A stretch of 57,759 nt of DNA from Rubrivivax sp. (GCA_020720385.1 DYOR01000004.1:1-57759); one strand, 5' to 3'. Shown: positions 43,269 through 51,509, numbered from the stretch's first letter. The notes: generated by a model not told the origin, from the sequence alone. Made by a program: numbers and translations.

Positions 43269-44435
43269 GTGGGAACGTGCATGGTGGGATGGGCGCACTC
43301 ACGTTTCGGGCGACTCGACGACCAGGACATCGAGTCGCTGATCTGCGGCGTCGGCCGCCAGGCCATCGGCCACGCCGGCATCGAGGCCGGTGCCATCGAG
43401 GGCATCTGGCTTGGCCAGCTCAACGGGGGCTTCGTTCCCGAGATCTTCCCTTCTTCGCTGGTCCTGCAGGCCGACGACGCGTTGCGCTGGGTGCCGGCGA
43501 CGCGGGTCGAGAACGCTTGCGCCTCGGGGGCCGCGGCCCTGTACGCCGCCTGCGACGCCATCGAGTCCGGCCGGGTGAAGGTGGCGCTGGTCGTCGGTGC
43601 CGAGAAGATGACGAGCGTGAGCGGCGCCGAGGTCACGCGCGTCCTGGCGAATGCCTCGTATGTCAAGGAAGAGGCGGCGAAGGGTCTGAGCTTCCCGGCC
43701 ATCTTCGCCCAGATGGCGCAGGCCTATTTCGAGCGCTACGGTGACCACTCGGCCGCGCTGGCCCGGATCGCCGCCAAGAACCACGCCAACGGGGTGCACA
43801 ACCCATGGGCGCAGATCCGCAAGGACCTCGGCTTCGACTTCTGCAACACGGTGTCGGAGAAGAACCCGCTCGTTGCCGCGCCCTTGCGCAAGACCGATTG
43901 CTCACTCGTCTCCGACGGCGCCGCGGCGATCGTCCTGGTCGATGCTTCGCTGGCCGCTCGCTTTGCGCGTGCCGTCGCACTGCGTTCACGCGCGCAGGTG
44001 AGCGACTACCTGCCGATGTCGCGCCGCGACACGATTTCGTTCGAAGGCCCGCGGCGGGCCTGGGCCCGCGCCCTGGCCGATGCACGGTGCGGCGTGGACG
44101 ACCTGTCATTCGCCGAGGTGCACGACTGCTTCACCATTGCCGAACTCCTGTCCTACGAGGCGATGGGGCTGGCACCGCCCGGACAGGGAGCGCGGCTGCT
44201 GGCCGACGGCGTGGTCATGGCCAACGGCAGGCTGCCCGTGAACCCCTCGGGCGGCCTGAAGGCCAAGGGTCACCCGGTGGGTGCCACCGGTGTGTCGATG
44301 CATGTGCTGGCGGCGATGCAACTCATGGGAGAGGCCGGCGCAATGCAGGTCCCCGGAGCCGAGCTGGCCGGTGTCTTCAACATGGGGGGCTCGGCGGTGG
44401 CCAGCTACGTCAGCATCCTGGAGCGCGCACGATGA
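43269..44435 (+). CDS. SCP2-type thiolase
   Basis: A 388-residue thiolase-fold enzyme. The nucleophile is Cys84 in ENACASGAAAL and the C-terminal GHPVGATGVSMHV holds the catalytic His. The second catalytic cysteine of classical thiolases is absent (GVFNMGGSAVASY), as in SCP2-like thiolases. It also has VHDCFTIAELLSYEAMGLAP. It presumably cleaves a beta-ketoacyl-CoA. The GTG at 43269 is used because the ATG at 43281 would cut into the first strand. Its stop overlaps the next ATG. Confidence 0.88.
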   Translation: MGTCMVGWAHSRFGRLDDQDIESLICGVGRQAIGHAGIEAGAIEGIWLGQLNGGFVPEIFPSSLVLQADDALRWVPATRVENACASGAAALYAACDAIESGRVKVALVVGAEKMTSVSGAEVTRVLANASYVKEEAAKGLSFPAIFAQMAQAYFERYGDHSAALARIAAKNHANGVHNPWAQIRKDLGFDFCNTVSEKNPLVAAPLRKTDCSLVSDGAAAIVLVDASLAARFARAVALRSRAQVSDYLPMSRRDTISFEGPRRAWARALADARCGVDDLSFAEVHDCFTIAELLSYEAMGLAPPGQGARLLADGVVMANGRLPVNPSGGLKAKGHPVGATGVSMHVLAAMQLMGEAGAMQVPGAELAGVFNMGGSAVASYVSILERAR

Positions 44436-45964
44436 ACCTGGCGCAACTGCTGGTGCGTGCTGCACGGGTCCATCCCGAGCGCGTGGCGGTGCTGCTGGGG
44501 GACCAGCCCGTGCTGAGTTACGCGCAACTGGCGCACCGAGCCGCGCGGCTCGCCGGCCACCTCAGCGGCACGCTGGGCCTGCTGCCCGGCGACCGCGTGG
44601 CCCTGTTCATGACCAACCATGTGGGTTACCTCGAGGTGTTGTACGCCGCCTGGTGGGCCGGGTTGGTGGTGGTGCCGATCAATGCCAAGCTGCATCCGCG
44701 GGAGGTCGAGTTCATCCTGGACGACTCGGGAGCAGCGGTGCTCTTCGTCTCCGATGCTCTCTTGCCGGGCCTGCGGCCGTTCCTGGGCGGCCTGCCCTCG
44801 TTGAAGAAGGTGTTCACGCCCGACGGTCCCGAGTGGAGCGCGGCCCTGGCCGATGCCGCCATGACGCCGATCCACCGTGAACCCGACGATCTGGCCTGGC
44901 TCTTCTACACCTCGGGGACCACCGGCCGACCCAAGGGCGTGATGCAGACCCATCGCAACCTGTACGCGATGACGGCGTGCTACTTCATGGACGTGGACGA
45001 TGTGTCGATGGACGATGCGATCGTCTACGCCGCGCCCATGTCGCACGGGGCCGGCATCTACAACTTCGCCTTCGTTGCCAGGGCGGCGCGCCATGTCGTC
45101 CCGGTCTCCGGAGGCTTCGACCCCGCCGAACTGGTGGCGCTCTCGAGCAGCATCGGTCGCCTGTGCATGTTCGCCGCCCCCACCATGGTCAAGCGCCTGG
45201 TCGAGCACGTCGCGGCCAGTGGCGCCCCCGTGGAGGGCTTCAAGACCATCGTCTACGGGGGCGGGCCGATGTACGTCGAGGACATCCGCCAGGCCTTGAC
45301 GACGATGGGCCCGCGCTTCGTGCAGATCTACGGCCAGGGCGAATCGCCGATGACCATCAGCGCGCTGGCACGGGAGCAGTTGGCCGATGGCGCGCATCCG
45401 CGCTGGACCGAGCGCATCGCGTCGGTCGGCGTCGCGCAGACCCTGGTCGAGGTGCGGGTGGTCGCGCCAGACGGCGCGCCCGTGCCCGTCGGGGACACCG
45501 GCGAGGTCATCGTGCGCGGCGAGACCGTGATGGCCGCCTATTGGCACAACCCGCAGGCCACGGCCAAGACCCTGCGCGATGGCTGGTTGTGGACCGGTGA
45601 CATGGGTGCGCTGGACGCCGACGGATTCCTGACGCTGAAGGACCGCTCCAAGGACGTGGTCATCAGCGGCGGCTCGAACATCTACCCGCGCGAGGTCGAG
45701 GAGGTGCTGCTGCGCCACCCTGGCGTGCGCGAGGTCTCGGTGATCGGCCAGCCCGACGCCGAATGGGGCGAGGTCGTCGTGGCGTTCGTGGTCGGCGACG
45801 GTGTCCAAGCCGAAGCCCTGGACGCCCTGTGCCTGGAGCACATCGCACGATTCAAGCGCCCCAAGCGCTACCACTTCGTCGGCGCATTGCCCAAGAACAA
45901 CTACGGCAAGGTGCTGAAGACCGCGCTGCGCGAGATGCTGCTCAACGGAGAACCCGCATGCTGA
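44432..45964 (+). CDS. Acyl-CoA synthetase (AMP-forming)
   Basis: A 510-residue adenylating enzyme that activates a carboxylic acid with ATP and CoA. Motifs: the P-loop FYTSGTTGRPKGVMQTHRN near residue 155, YGGGPMY, YGQGESPMTIS, GWLWTGDMGALDADGFL near 385, and the C-terminal catalytic lysine in KNNYGKVLKTALREML. The substrate is not predictable. The ATG overlaps the thiolase stop (ATGA), and its stop overlaps the next start by 7 bp. Confidence 0.92.
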   Translation: MNLAQLLVRAARVHPERVAVLLGDQPVLSYAQLAHRAARLAGHLSGTLGLLPGDRVALFMTNHVGYLEVLYAAWWAGLVVVPINAKLHPREVEFILDDSGAAVLFVSDALLPGLRPFLGGLPSLKKVFTPDGPEWSAALADAAMTPIHREPDDLAWLFYTSGTTGRPKGVMQTHRNLYAMTACYFMDVDDVSMDDAIVYAAPMSHGAGIYNFAFVARAARHVVPVSGGFDPAELVALSSSIGRLCMFAAPTMVKRLVEHVAASGAPVEGFKTIVYGGGPMYVEDIRQALTTMGPRFVQIYGQGESPMTISALAREQLADGAHPRWTERIASVGVAQTLVEVRVVAPDGAPVPVGDTGEVIVRGETVMAAYWHNPQATAKTLRDGWLWTGDMGALDADGFLTLKDRSKDVVISGGSNIYPREVEEVLLRHPGVREVSVIGQPDAEWGEVVVAFVVGDGVQAEALDALCLEHIARFKRPKRYHFVGALPKNNYGKVLKTALREMLLNGEPAC

Positions 45965-46740
45965 AAGGTCACACCGCTCTGGTCACGGGATCGACGCAAG
46001 GCATCGGACTGGCCGTGGTGCGAGGCCTGGCGCAAGCCGGTGCCGACGTGATCATCCACGGCATCGAGCCTCCCGGCCAGGGCGAAGGCATCGCCGCCGA
46101 GATCGCCGCACAGGGCGGCGTGAAGGCCGCCTACGTGTACGCCGATCTTGCCCGTGCCGAGGAGGCCGAGGGCCTGGTGGCCGCCGCCACCCGGGCGCTG
46201 CGCGCCCCCGACATCCTGGTCAACAACGCCGGCATCCAGTACACCTGCCCGGTCGAGAGCTTCCCGCTCGATCGCTGGAACGCCATCATCGCGGTCAACC
46301 TGACGGCGGCCTTCCTGACGATGAAGGCGGCACTGCCCGCGATGCGCCAGCAGGGCTGGGGGCGTGTCGTCAACATCGCCTCCGTGCATGGCCTGGTGGC
46401 TTCGGTCAACAAGGCGGCTTACCTCGCCGCCAAACATGGCCTCGTCGGCATGTCCAAGGGCGTGGCGCTGGAGAGCGCCCGCCAGGGCATCACCGTCAAC
46501 TGCATCTGCCCGGGCTGGACCGATACCCCGATCATCCAGCCGCAGATCGATGCGCGCGCCGCCCACTTCGGCGGCGACCGTCAGGCGGGCATCCGCGACC
46601 TGCTGAGCGAAAAGCAACCCAACCTGACCCTGCTGCCGCCCGAGCGCATCGGCGATGCCGCGGTGTTCCTGTGCAGCGATGCGGCCGCGGGAATCACCGG
46701 CGTGGCCCTGCCCATCGACGGCGGCTGGACCGCCCAATGA
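45958..46740 (+). CDS. 3-hydroxybutyrate dehydrogenase-type short-chain dehydrogenase
   Basis: A 260-residue SDR closely resembling 3-hydroxybutyrate dehydrogenases. Seen: the NAD motif TGSTQGIGLAV, NNAGIQYTCPVE, the catalytic Ser in NIASVHGLVAS, Tyr-Lys in AAYLAAKHG, and the C-terminal ITGVALPIDGGWTAQ. It likely oxidises a 3-hydroxyacid. It overlaps the ligase gene by 7 bp and is the third gene of the thiolase operon. Confidence 0.9.
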   Translation: MLKGHTALVTGSTQGIGLAVVRGLAQAGADVIIHGIEPPGQGEGIAAEIAAQGGVKAAYVYADLARAEEAEGLVAAATRALRAPDILVNNAGIQYTCPVESFPLDRWNAIIAVNLTAAFLTMKAALPAMRQQGWGRVVNIASVHGLVASVNKAAYLAAKHGLVGMSKGVALESARQGITVNCICPGWTDTPIIQPQIDARAAHFGGDRQAGIRDLLSEKQPNLTLLPPERIGDAAVFLCSDAAAGITGVALPIDGGWTAQ

Positions 46741-46774
46741 ACGACCTCGCCCCACACGACGCAAGGAGACAAGC

Positions 46775-46956
46775 ATGATGAGGTCGACCGCTGCGCGGTA
46801 AGCGGCGCGGTGGAGACGATGCGCAGCATCAAGCGCGCCCTCGACCCGAAGAACATCATGAATCCGGGCAAGGTGTTACTGCTCGAGCACGGTGACACCT
46901 CAATGACGGAACCTTCATGCACTTCGGGTGAGAGGGCTCCAATACGTCATCGTTGA
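46775..46956 (+). pseudogene. C-terminal remnant of an FAD-linked oxidase
   Basis: In one frame this stretch reads DEVDRCAVSGAVETMRSIKR, then ALDPKNIMNPGKVLLLEHGD, and continues to a TGA at 46954-46956. The conserved end of FAD-oxidase_C proteins (glycolate oxidase GlcD or D-lactate dehydrogenase) is xxIKxALDPxxIxNPGKVL, so this is a 3' stump. About 450 upstream residues are missing. It lies 35 bp after the SDR gene, in the same direction, so the operon probably once had a fourth gene. Confidence 0.75.
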
Positions 46957-47024
46957 TTTCGACATGCGCCGCTCCTGTTCGGCCGTGGCCCGCCGGCGCC
47001 GTGGAACTTCACCACGAACGTGCA

Positions 47025-47879
47025 TCAACGACCCCCTCTCACCGACGCGGTGAGTTGCCGGTAAACCTCGGTCGACACCCGGGTCAGCAACTGCTCGTCG
47101 GCGCCTGCCGATATTGCATAGCCGAACGGACCTTCGACCCAGTAGAAGACCTTGACCGGGCCTTGCTCGGCGAAGCGGAACGCAGTGTCGGCGTTCTTGC
47201 CGCCCCCGGGGTCGGTGACTTCATCGGACACGTACAGCGTCAGCTTGCCGCCATTGGCGTCGCGGTACATGAACTGGGCCACCGGGCCGCGCCCTCCCGG
47301 CAGCAGGCGACCGCCTTCGAGCGAGTAGCCGAGCGCCTGCAGGTGCGGTGGTTTCATCGGCGCGCCCATGCGCTTGGACAGCCAGGCGACGAGCTGATCC
47401 TCGTGGGCGGCATCGACTTCGACCGGGCGGCGCTCGTCCGGGCTGTAGACCGCATGAGCCACCGCGGCACGCTGCGCGAATCCGGCGGCCGAAGCCATCG
47501 CAACGGCCTGCGGCGCGCGCCCCGTGGCGACAGTCACCGGCGCGTCAGCGCCGGCCACCATGACATGCAGGCCCCATCCGGTCGTGCCACTGGCCAGCGC
47601 GATCGCGAAGCTCGCGGCGAGCTGCTGCAGGTACCACGGCCGCCGCGGCCGCACCGCCGCTTTGCGCACCCGCGGCGGCAGCGCTTCATCCAGCACCGGA
47701 TCGAACAAGGCGTGCAGCCCCTCCTTCTGCGCTACGTAGGCGGCCACGCGTGCCGCCTCCTCGGGCCGCGACGCGAGCCAGGCCTCGACCTCGGTCTGGC
47801 GCTCGGCCGTCATCTGCCCATCGACATAGGCGTGCAGCACGGCTTCGTTGATCGGTGTGTTCGGGTGCATCGGGCTCAT
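47025..47879 (-). CDS. Membrane anti-sigma factor 1
   Basis: A 284-residue protein with a cytoplasmic N-terminal anti-sigma domain (HAYVDGQMTAERQTEVEAWL) and one transmembrane helix near residues 84-108, then a long periplasmic domain. The N-terminal domain has no HxxxCxxC zinc motif. The periplasmic portion shares the pattern LVAWLSKRMGAPM / GYSLEGGRLLPG / GPVAQFMYRD with anti-sigma 2 of this window. It follows sigma 1 by 7 bp. It should sequester sigma 1 until an envelope signal releases it. Confidence 0.85.
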   Translation of the reverse strand: MSPMHPNTPINEAVLHAYVDGQMTAERQTEVEAWLASRPEEAARVAAYVAQKEGLHALFDPVLDEALPPRVRKAAVRPRRPWYLQQLAASFAIALASGTTGWGLHVMVAGADAPVTVATGRAPQAVAMASAAGFAQRAAVAHAVYSPDERRPVEVDAAHEDQLVAWLSKRMGAPMKPPHLQALGYSLEGGRLLPGGRGPVAQFMYRDANGGKLTLYVSDEVTDPGGGKNADTAFRFAEQGPVKVFYWVEGPFGYAISAGADEQLLTRVSTEVYRQLTASVRGGR

Positions 47880-47886
47880 GGCTTGC

Positions 47887-48393
47887 TCACTTGACGACCT
47901 TCAGGCGCTGCGGTGTCTCTCGGCCCTCCATCAGCGCACGCAGGCGCTCGCGGCCGCGTGACAGGCGCGACATCACGGTGCCGATCGGAATGCCCAGCGT
48001 GGCCGCGACTTCGGCGTAGGACATGTCCTCCAGGCCCACCAGCAGCACGACCTGCTTCTGTTCGAGCGGCAGCAGCTCCAGCGCGGCCTGCAGGTCGCGC
48101 AGGCTCAGCCGATCGCCCTGGGTCGGGGCCACCGGCACCTCGGGCGTGTCGTCGTCCATTTCCACCAGGCTGAGTCGCGGGCGGCGCACGCGGTCGACGT
48201 GCAGGTTGTGCATGATGCCGAGCAACCAGGCGCGCATGTCGGAGACGCCGCGCCACAGGCCGGCCTTGGACCAGGCACGCACGAGCGTCTCCTGGACCAG
48301 GTCGTCAGCATCGTCGCGATGGCGCGTCAGCGCCTGCGCGTAGCGGCGCAGCCTCGGCACGCAACTCAGCAGCAGCTGTTCATCGTCCTGCAT
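47887..48393 (-). CDS. ECF sigma factor 1
   Basis: A 168-residue ECF sigma factor with region 2 (DDADDLVQETLVRAWSKAGL) and region 4 (LPLEQKQVVLLVGLEDMSYA, then VAATLGIPIGTVMSRLSRGR). It is the third gene of an operon led by the NTF2-like and COG4315 genes, behind promoter P1. The P1 motif matches those near sigma 2, so autoregulation is likely. The ATG at 48393 is 30 bp after the COG4315 stop. Confidence 0.93.
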   Translation of the reverse strand: MQDDEQLLLSCVPRLRRYAQALTRHRDDADDLVQETLVRAWSKAGLWRGVSDMRAWLLGIMHNLHVDRVRRPRLSLVEMDDDTPEVPVAPTQGDRLSLRDLQAALELLPLEQKQVVLLVGLEDMSYAEVAATLGIPIGTVMSRLSRGRERLRALMEGRETPQRLKVVK

Positions 48394-48423
48394 GCGTGGC
48401 TCCGAGCGATGTCGCGCGCGAGT

Positions 48424-48804
48424 TCACTCCTTGATGACATGCCAGACGCCTTTGAAGCCGTCGCCGCTGCGCTCGCCCGGCTTCTGGTCCGGCAAGTAGG
48501 TGTAGATCGGCTTGCCATGGTACGACCACTGCAGCGAGCCGTCGTCGCGCGTGACGAGCCCGAGCGGGCCGCTGGGCCTGGCGCTGCCTGCGGCCGCCGG
48601 CGCGGGCGGCCACAACGAGGCGCAGGGCCCGTTGCAGACACTCTTGCCGCTGCCGGCTACGTCGTTGTCGAAGGTGTAGAGCGTCATGCCCTTCGCTTCG
48701 ACGAGCACCCCATTGGTGAAACGAGTTGGCGCCTCGGCGGCACCGGCCGTGTTCAGCACGGCCAGTGCCAGCGCCGCGAGGGATGCGGGAACGTTGATGT
48801 TCAT
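48424..48804 (-). CDS. COG4315 secreted repeat protein
   Basis: A 126-residue exported protein with signal peptide MNINVPASLAALALAVLNTA and two repeats of the Lipoprotein_15/COG4315 type (GMTLYTFDNDVAGSGKSVCNG, and WSYHGKPIYTYLPDQKPG). A disulfide between the two Cys (VCNGPCASLWPP) is likely. Function unknown; the family appears in stress-induced operons. It is the second gene of the P1 operon, 30 bp after the NTF2-like gene. Confidence 0.85.
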   Translation of the reverse strand: MNINVPASLAALALAVLNTAGAAEAPTRFTNGVLVEAKGMTLYTFDNDVAGSGKSVCNGPCASLWPPAPAAAGSARPSGPLGLVTRDDGSLQWSYHGKPIYTYLPDQKPGERSGDGFKGVWHVIKE

Positions 48805-48834
48805 CTGGACCTCCTCGATGTCTGCCGCAGCGGC

Positions 48835-49269
48835 TCAATAGGCGGATGCGACCGCGAGTTTGGGGTCGATCTGCCAGGTTTCGCTGACGATCCGGCCTTC
48901 GCGGAAGGTCAGCACGTAGCGCACCTTGATCGGCGCCTTGCCCTCGAACAGCACGTTGGCGGAGACGGTCGCCCCCTTCGGATTGATCGATTCCTCGATC
49001 GCACCCACGCTGAGCTTGCGCGGGCTCTGGCCCTGCGTGAACTTGGTCCACACGCTGCGAATAGCGTCGGGCGTCGCGTAGGTGCCGTCCAACGGCCCGC
49101 CGACCCAGTTGAACTGGGCCTGGTCGGCATAGGCACGCATCACGACTTGCAGGTCGCCGGAGGCGATGGCCTGGAAATGCGTGAGCGCGTCGTCGGCCGG
49201 GGCGGCATTGACGGTGCCGGTCAGGGCAAGCAGGGTGGCCGCGAGGGCGGCAGTCGGGAGCTTGAACAT
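48835..49269 (-). CDS. Exported NTF2/SnoaL-like protein
   Basis: A 144-residue protein with signal peptide MFKLPTAALAATLLALTGTV and an NTF2-like cone fold (ALTHFQAIASGDLQVVMRAY, VRYVLTFREGRIVSETWQID). No catalytic residues are obvious. It is the first gene after promoter P1, followed by COG4315, sigma 1 and anti-sigma 1. The ATG at 49269 is used because the longer frame crosses P1. Confidence 0.85.
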   Translation of the reverse strand: MFKLPTAALAATLLALTGTVNAAPADDALTHFQAIASGDLQVVMRAYADQAQFNWVGGPLDGTYATPDAIRSVWTKFTQGQSPRKLSVGAIEESINPKGATVSANVLFEGKAPIKVRYVLTFREGRIVSETWQIDPKLAVASAY

Positions 49270-49283
49270 GGTTTCGATTCCTG

Positions 49284-49362
49284 AAGTGAAGGTGGACAAA
49301 GGTGTGGCGAGCGGCCGGCTCCCATCGGTAGACGGGAGCTGGCCGCCATTCATTCCAGGGTG
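49284..49362. repeat. Palindromic promoter repeat, copy 1
   Basis: An ~80-bp segment nearly identical to 51124-51207. It contains GCGGCCGGCTCCC, a 10-nt loop with the -10 box, then GGGAGCTGGCCGC (one G:T wobble), plus the flanking AAGTGAAGGTGG and ATTCATTCC. The arms span the spacer and the start region of P1, so it could be an operator or a duplicated promoter. Confidence 0.7.
49327..49356 (-). promoter_or_regulatory. ECF promoter P1 for NTF2-COG4315-sigma1-anti-sigma1
   Basis: On the minus strand GGAATGAA (49349-49356) and GTCTAC (49328-49333) are separated by 15 bp; the leader to the ATG at 49269 is about 50 nt. The same pattern precedes the PEP-CTERM gene, sigma 2 and the DUF4148 gene. 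The -10 box lies within the loop of the palindrome at 49311-49347. The further 170 bp upstream to the AcfC-like gene contain no recognisable gene. Confidence 0.65.
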
Positions 49363-49530
49363 CTTGAACTACTGCCCGTGTGGCCGGCGCTGTCGGTCCA
49401 GCGCACCACGGCCGTGGCTCTCGTGTCGTCGGCGCGCGTGGCGGGGCAAGACCCTCCCGCCCGACCAGCGGCCCCGGCGGGAGGAACGTCACCCAGTCAG
49501 CGTCGCCAGGCAGCAGGCGGGTCAATGTGT

Positions 49531-50292
49531 TCAGCGCTTCCAGCCCTGTCGCTTGAATACCTGCTCTCCCAGATCCGATTTGAGGTAGGCGACGAACTGC
49601 GCAGCGGCCTTTGTCTCATGGCCGCGGGCAGTCACGGCGATATCGGTGGCGCGCCAGATCGTCAGCTCCGGCTCGACGGCTACCATGTCAGCGACGGCGC
49701 TGTCGTTGATCTGCCAGTGTGTCCAGATCAGCCAGGCGTCGATGTCGACCTGTTCGCCCCAGCGTTTACGCGCCATGCCGGAATTCGGGGCGAAGGCGAC
49801 GATGTTGCCGCGAAAGCCCTTGAGCAGCCCGATATCCCCGCTGCGCCCGGCCGCGTCCTCCCACATGCCGACCTGTCCTGCGCCCTCGGTGACCATGATC
49901 TTCATGCCGGGCTTGGTGAGGTCGCGCAAGCCCTTGATGGACTTCGGGTTGCCTTTGCGCACGAGGATGGCAGAGGGACGAAGGTAGAGTGGTTCGACGG
50001 TGCTTTCGTCAATCTGCCCGGCGAAGGCGGTGATGAAGCTGCTCATCATGTTTTCCGAGCCCGAGAAGATGAGGTGAGCGTCGCCTTTGGCCTGTTCAAG
50101 CCAAGCGGGTGTCGGCCCGGCGGTCACGACGACCTCGATTCCCTTTTCCTTGGCGAAGGCCTTCGCCAGTTCCTTGACGGCCGGAGCCGGGCCGCCAGGA
50201 CCGTAGATCCTGAGCGTTTCGGCGTGTGCCAAATGGACGGACAGGATCAATCCGGCGAGCAGAGCGGCAACGAGTGTGACGGGTTTGCGCAT
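49531..50292 (-). CDS. AcfC-like periplasmic substrate-binding protein
   Basis: A 253-residue protein with signal peptide (VTLVAALLAGLILSVHLAHA) and a type II periplasmic binding fold related to ModA and the accessory colonisation factor AcfC (TLRIYGPGGPAPAVKELAKA, LIFSGSENMMSSFI, APNSGMARKRWGEQV). No ABC permease or ATPase is adjacent, so it is an orphan receptor. It lies 98 bp downstream of the PEP-CTERM gene and may be read from P2. The ligand is unknown. Confidence 0.82.
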   Translation of the reverse strand: MRKPVTLVAALLAGLILSVHLAHAETLRIYGPGGPAPAVKELAKAFAKEKGIEVVVTAGPTPAWLEQAKGDAHLIFSGSENMMSSFITAFAGQIDESTVEPLYLRPSAILVRKGNPKSIKGLRDLTKPGMKIMVTEGAGQVGMWEDAAGRSGDIGLLKGFRGNIVAFAPNSGMARKRWGEQVDIDAWLIWTHWQINDSAVADMVAVEPELTIWRATDIAVTARGHETKAAAQFVAYLKSDLGEQVFKRQGWKR

Positions 50293-50390
50293 GGCGTGGT
50301 TTTCGGATGGATACGGGACAGGAGATGGACAAAGGAGGTCGTGGCATGGCCCTCAGGCACCGGCCCGAGAGCCACGCTTCACGCCCTGCC

Positions 50391-51104
50391 TCAGGACCGG
50401 CTTTGCGCGCGACGCTGCGCACGCTTCACGTTGGCACCAATCAAGCCCAAGCCCGCCAAAAGCAGGGCATAGGTCTGCGGCTCGGGAACGGCTGTGACCT
50501 GGAACCCAAGGTTGGCTCCGTCCGGGGCGAAGTCGCTGATCTGGTTGTTCTTGCCCAGCCCAACGCGCGGCCACAGATTCCAGGTGTACTGGCTGGGGTC
50601 GCTTCTGAAGCCGGCTGTGGCGGGAGCAAACAAGTCAAGCGACAGACCTTCCACCGTGACCGCGCGGCCTGCGATGTCGATGTCGCCCGAGTCCAGCGCG
50701 GTCACTTTGCTGTTGATGAAGTCGTTGTAAATGCCCGTGCCGTCTGGGCGCACGATGAGCACCGAATCGAAGAACACGCCGCTGCCGATGGAAGGCGAGC
50801 CGGCCAGAAAGCGCTCGGTGCCGCGCCCACGGTCGATTCCCCAGACATACAGCGCACCGGCTGTCAGCCCCACTTCGTCGGCCAGGATGGTGCTGAAGGA
50901 AAAGGACTTGTCAGCGCCATCGTAGAAGGCGGCAGCCGTGATGACATCCAGGTCGCCATTGGCTGGCCCGGCGGTGTAGGAGGGCAGGAAATCGTTGTAT
51001 GCATCGACAACCGCGAAGGGACTGGCGGTGGCGTGTGCGGCGCAGACCCCTGCTGCTGCGGCGATGAATGCCGTCCGCAAGGCGCGGTCTCGTAGGCGTG
51101 ACAT
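50391..51104 (-). CDS. PEP-CTERM sorting domain protein
   Basis: A 237-residue exported protein with N-terminal signal MSRLRDRALRTAFIAAAAGV, a beta-rich middle with no known enzyme motifs, and a C-terminal PEP-CTERM signal: VPEPQTYALLLAGLGLIG followed by basic residues KRAQRRAQ. Such proteins are processed by exosortase and usually belong to the exopolysaccharide matrix. The exosortase is not in this window. The start at 51104 follows a GGAG site, behind promoter P2. Confidence 0.9.
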   Translation of the reverse strand: MSRLRDRALRTAFIAAAAGVCAAHATASPFAVVDAYNDFLPSYTAGPANGDLDVITAAAFYDGADKSFSFSTILADEVGLTAGALYVWGIDRGRGTERFLAGSPSIGSGVFFDSVLIVRPDGTGIYNDFINSKVTALDSGDIDIAGRAVTVEGLSLDLFAPATAGFRSDPSQYTWNLWPRVGLGKNNQISDFAPDGANLGFQVTAVPEPQTYALLLAGLGLIGANVKRAQRRAQSRS

Positions 51105-51123
51105 GTGTTCTCCTTTGATGGGC

Positions 51124-51207
51124 AAGTGAAGGTGGTGAGAGATGCTGCGAGCGGCCGGCTCCCATCGGTGGACGAGAGCCGGCCGCCATTTATTCCATCC
51201 GGGCACC
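51124..51207. repeat. Palindromic promoter repeat, copy 2
   Basis: The second copy of the ~80-bp segment at 49284-49362. The arms GCGGCCGGCTCCC and GAGAGCCGGCCGC pair with one mismatch; the position that is a G:T wobble in copy 1 is a G:C pair here, while copy 2 has a C:A mismatch elsewhere. The loop again holds the -10 box. Confidence 0.7.
51167..51196 (-). promoter_or_regulatory. ECF promoter P2 for the PEP-CTERM gene
   Basis: On the minus strand GGAATAAA (51189-51196), then 15 bp, then GTCCAC (51168-51173), one base from the GTCTAC of the other sites. The leader to the ATG at 51104 is about 57 nt. Confidence 0.6.
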
Positions 51208-51302
51208 GTGAAGCGCCCCAACGGATCGGCGCTCAGGCCGACGGGGTGAGTGCCTGGCCCAGCGTGCCGTCGACCACCCAGGTCAGAAGAACTTCCGCGG
51301 GT

Positions 51303-51479
51303 TCATGCCTGCCTAAAGCGCGAACCGACCTGCTCGGCGTAGCCGTCGAACACCAGCGTCGGCGGCCGCTTCGCGAACAGGCCGAAGGCGGGCAGCGCCA
51401 GCGGATGCATCGCCTCGCCGAGCCGCAGCCCCTCCGCGTACGGCCAGGCGCGCACCGGCGAACGCAGCCCAGGCGTCTA
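51303..51479 (-). pseudogene. Possible C-terminal remnant of MsrP/YedY-like oxidoreductase
   Basis: The frame, running from a TAG at 51479 to a TGA at 51303-51305, contains [20 protein letters not shown] then FGLFAK. This resembles the WPYVEGLRLDEAMHPL segment of MsrP, the molybdopterin methionine-sulfoxide reductase. The sequence after FGLFAK does not match MsrP, so it may be a fusion of fragments. No complete gene is present in 51209-51509; this is the only coding signal seen. Confidence 0.5.
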
Positions 51480-51509
51480 GGCAGCAGGGTCAGAAGCTGG
51501 TCATGACGA

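Noticed and set aside
49360-50472. A 370-residue plus-strand frame
   Set aside because: Overlaps the AcfC-like gene and has no family pattern.
51303-51479. A full MsrP gene
   Set aside because: The frame is closed at 51479 by a TAG and has no catalytic domain, so only a fragment is called.
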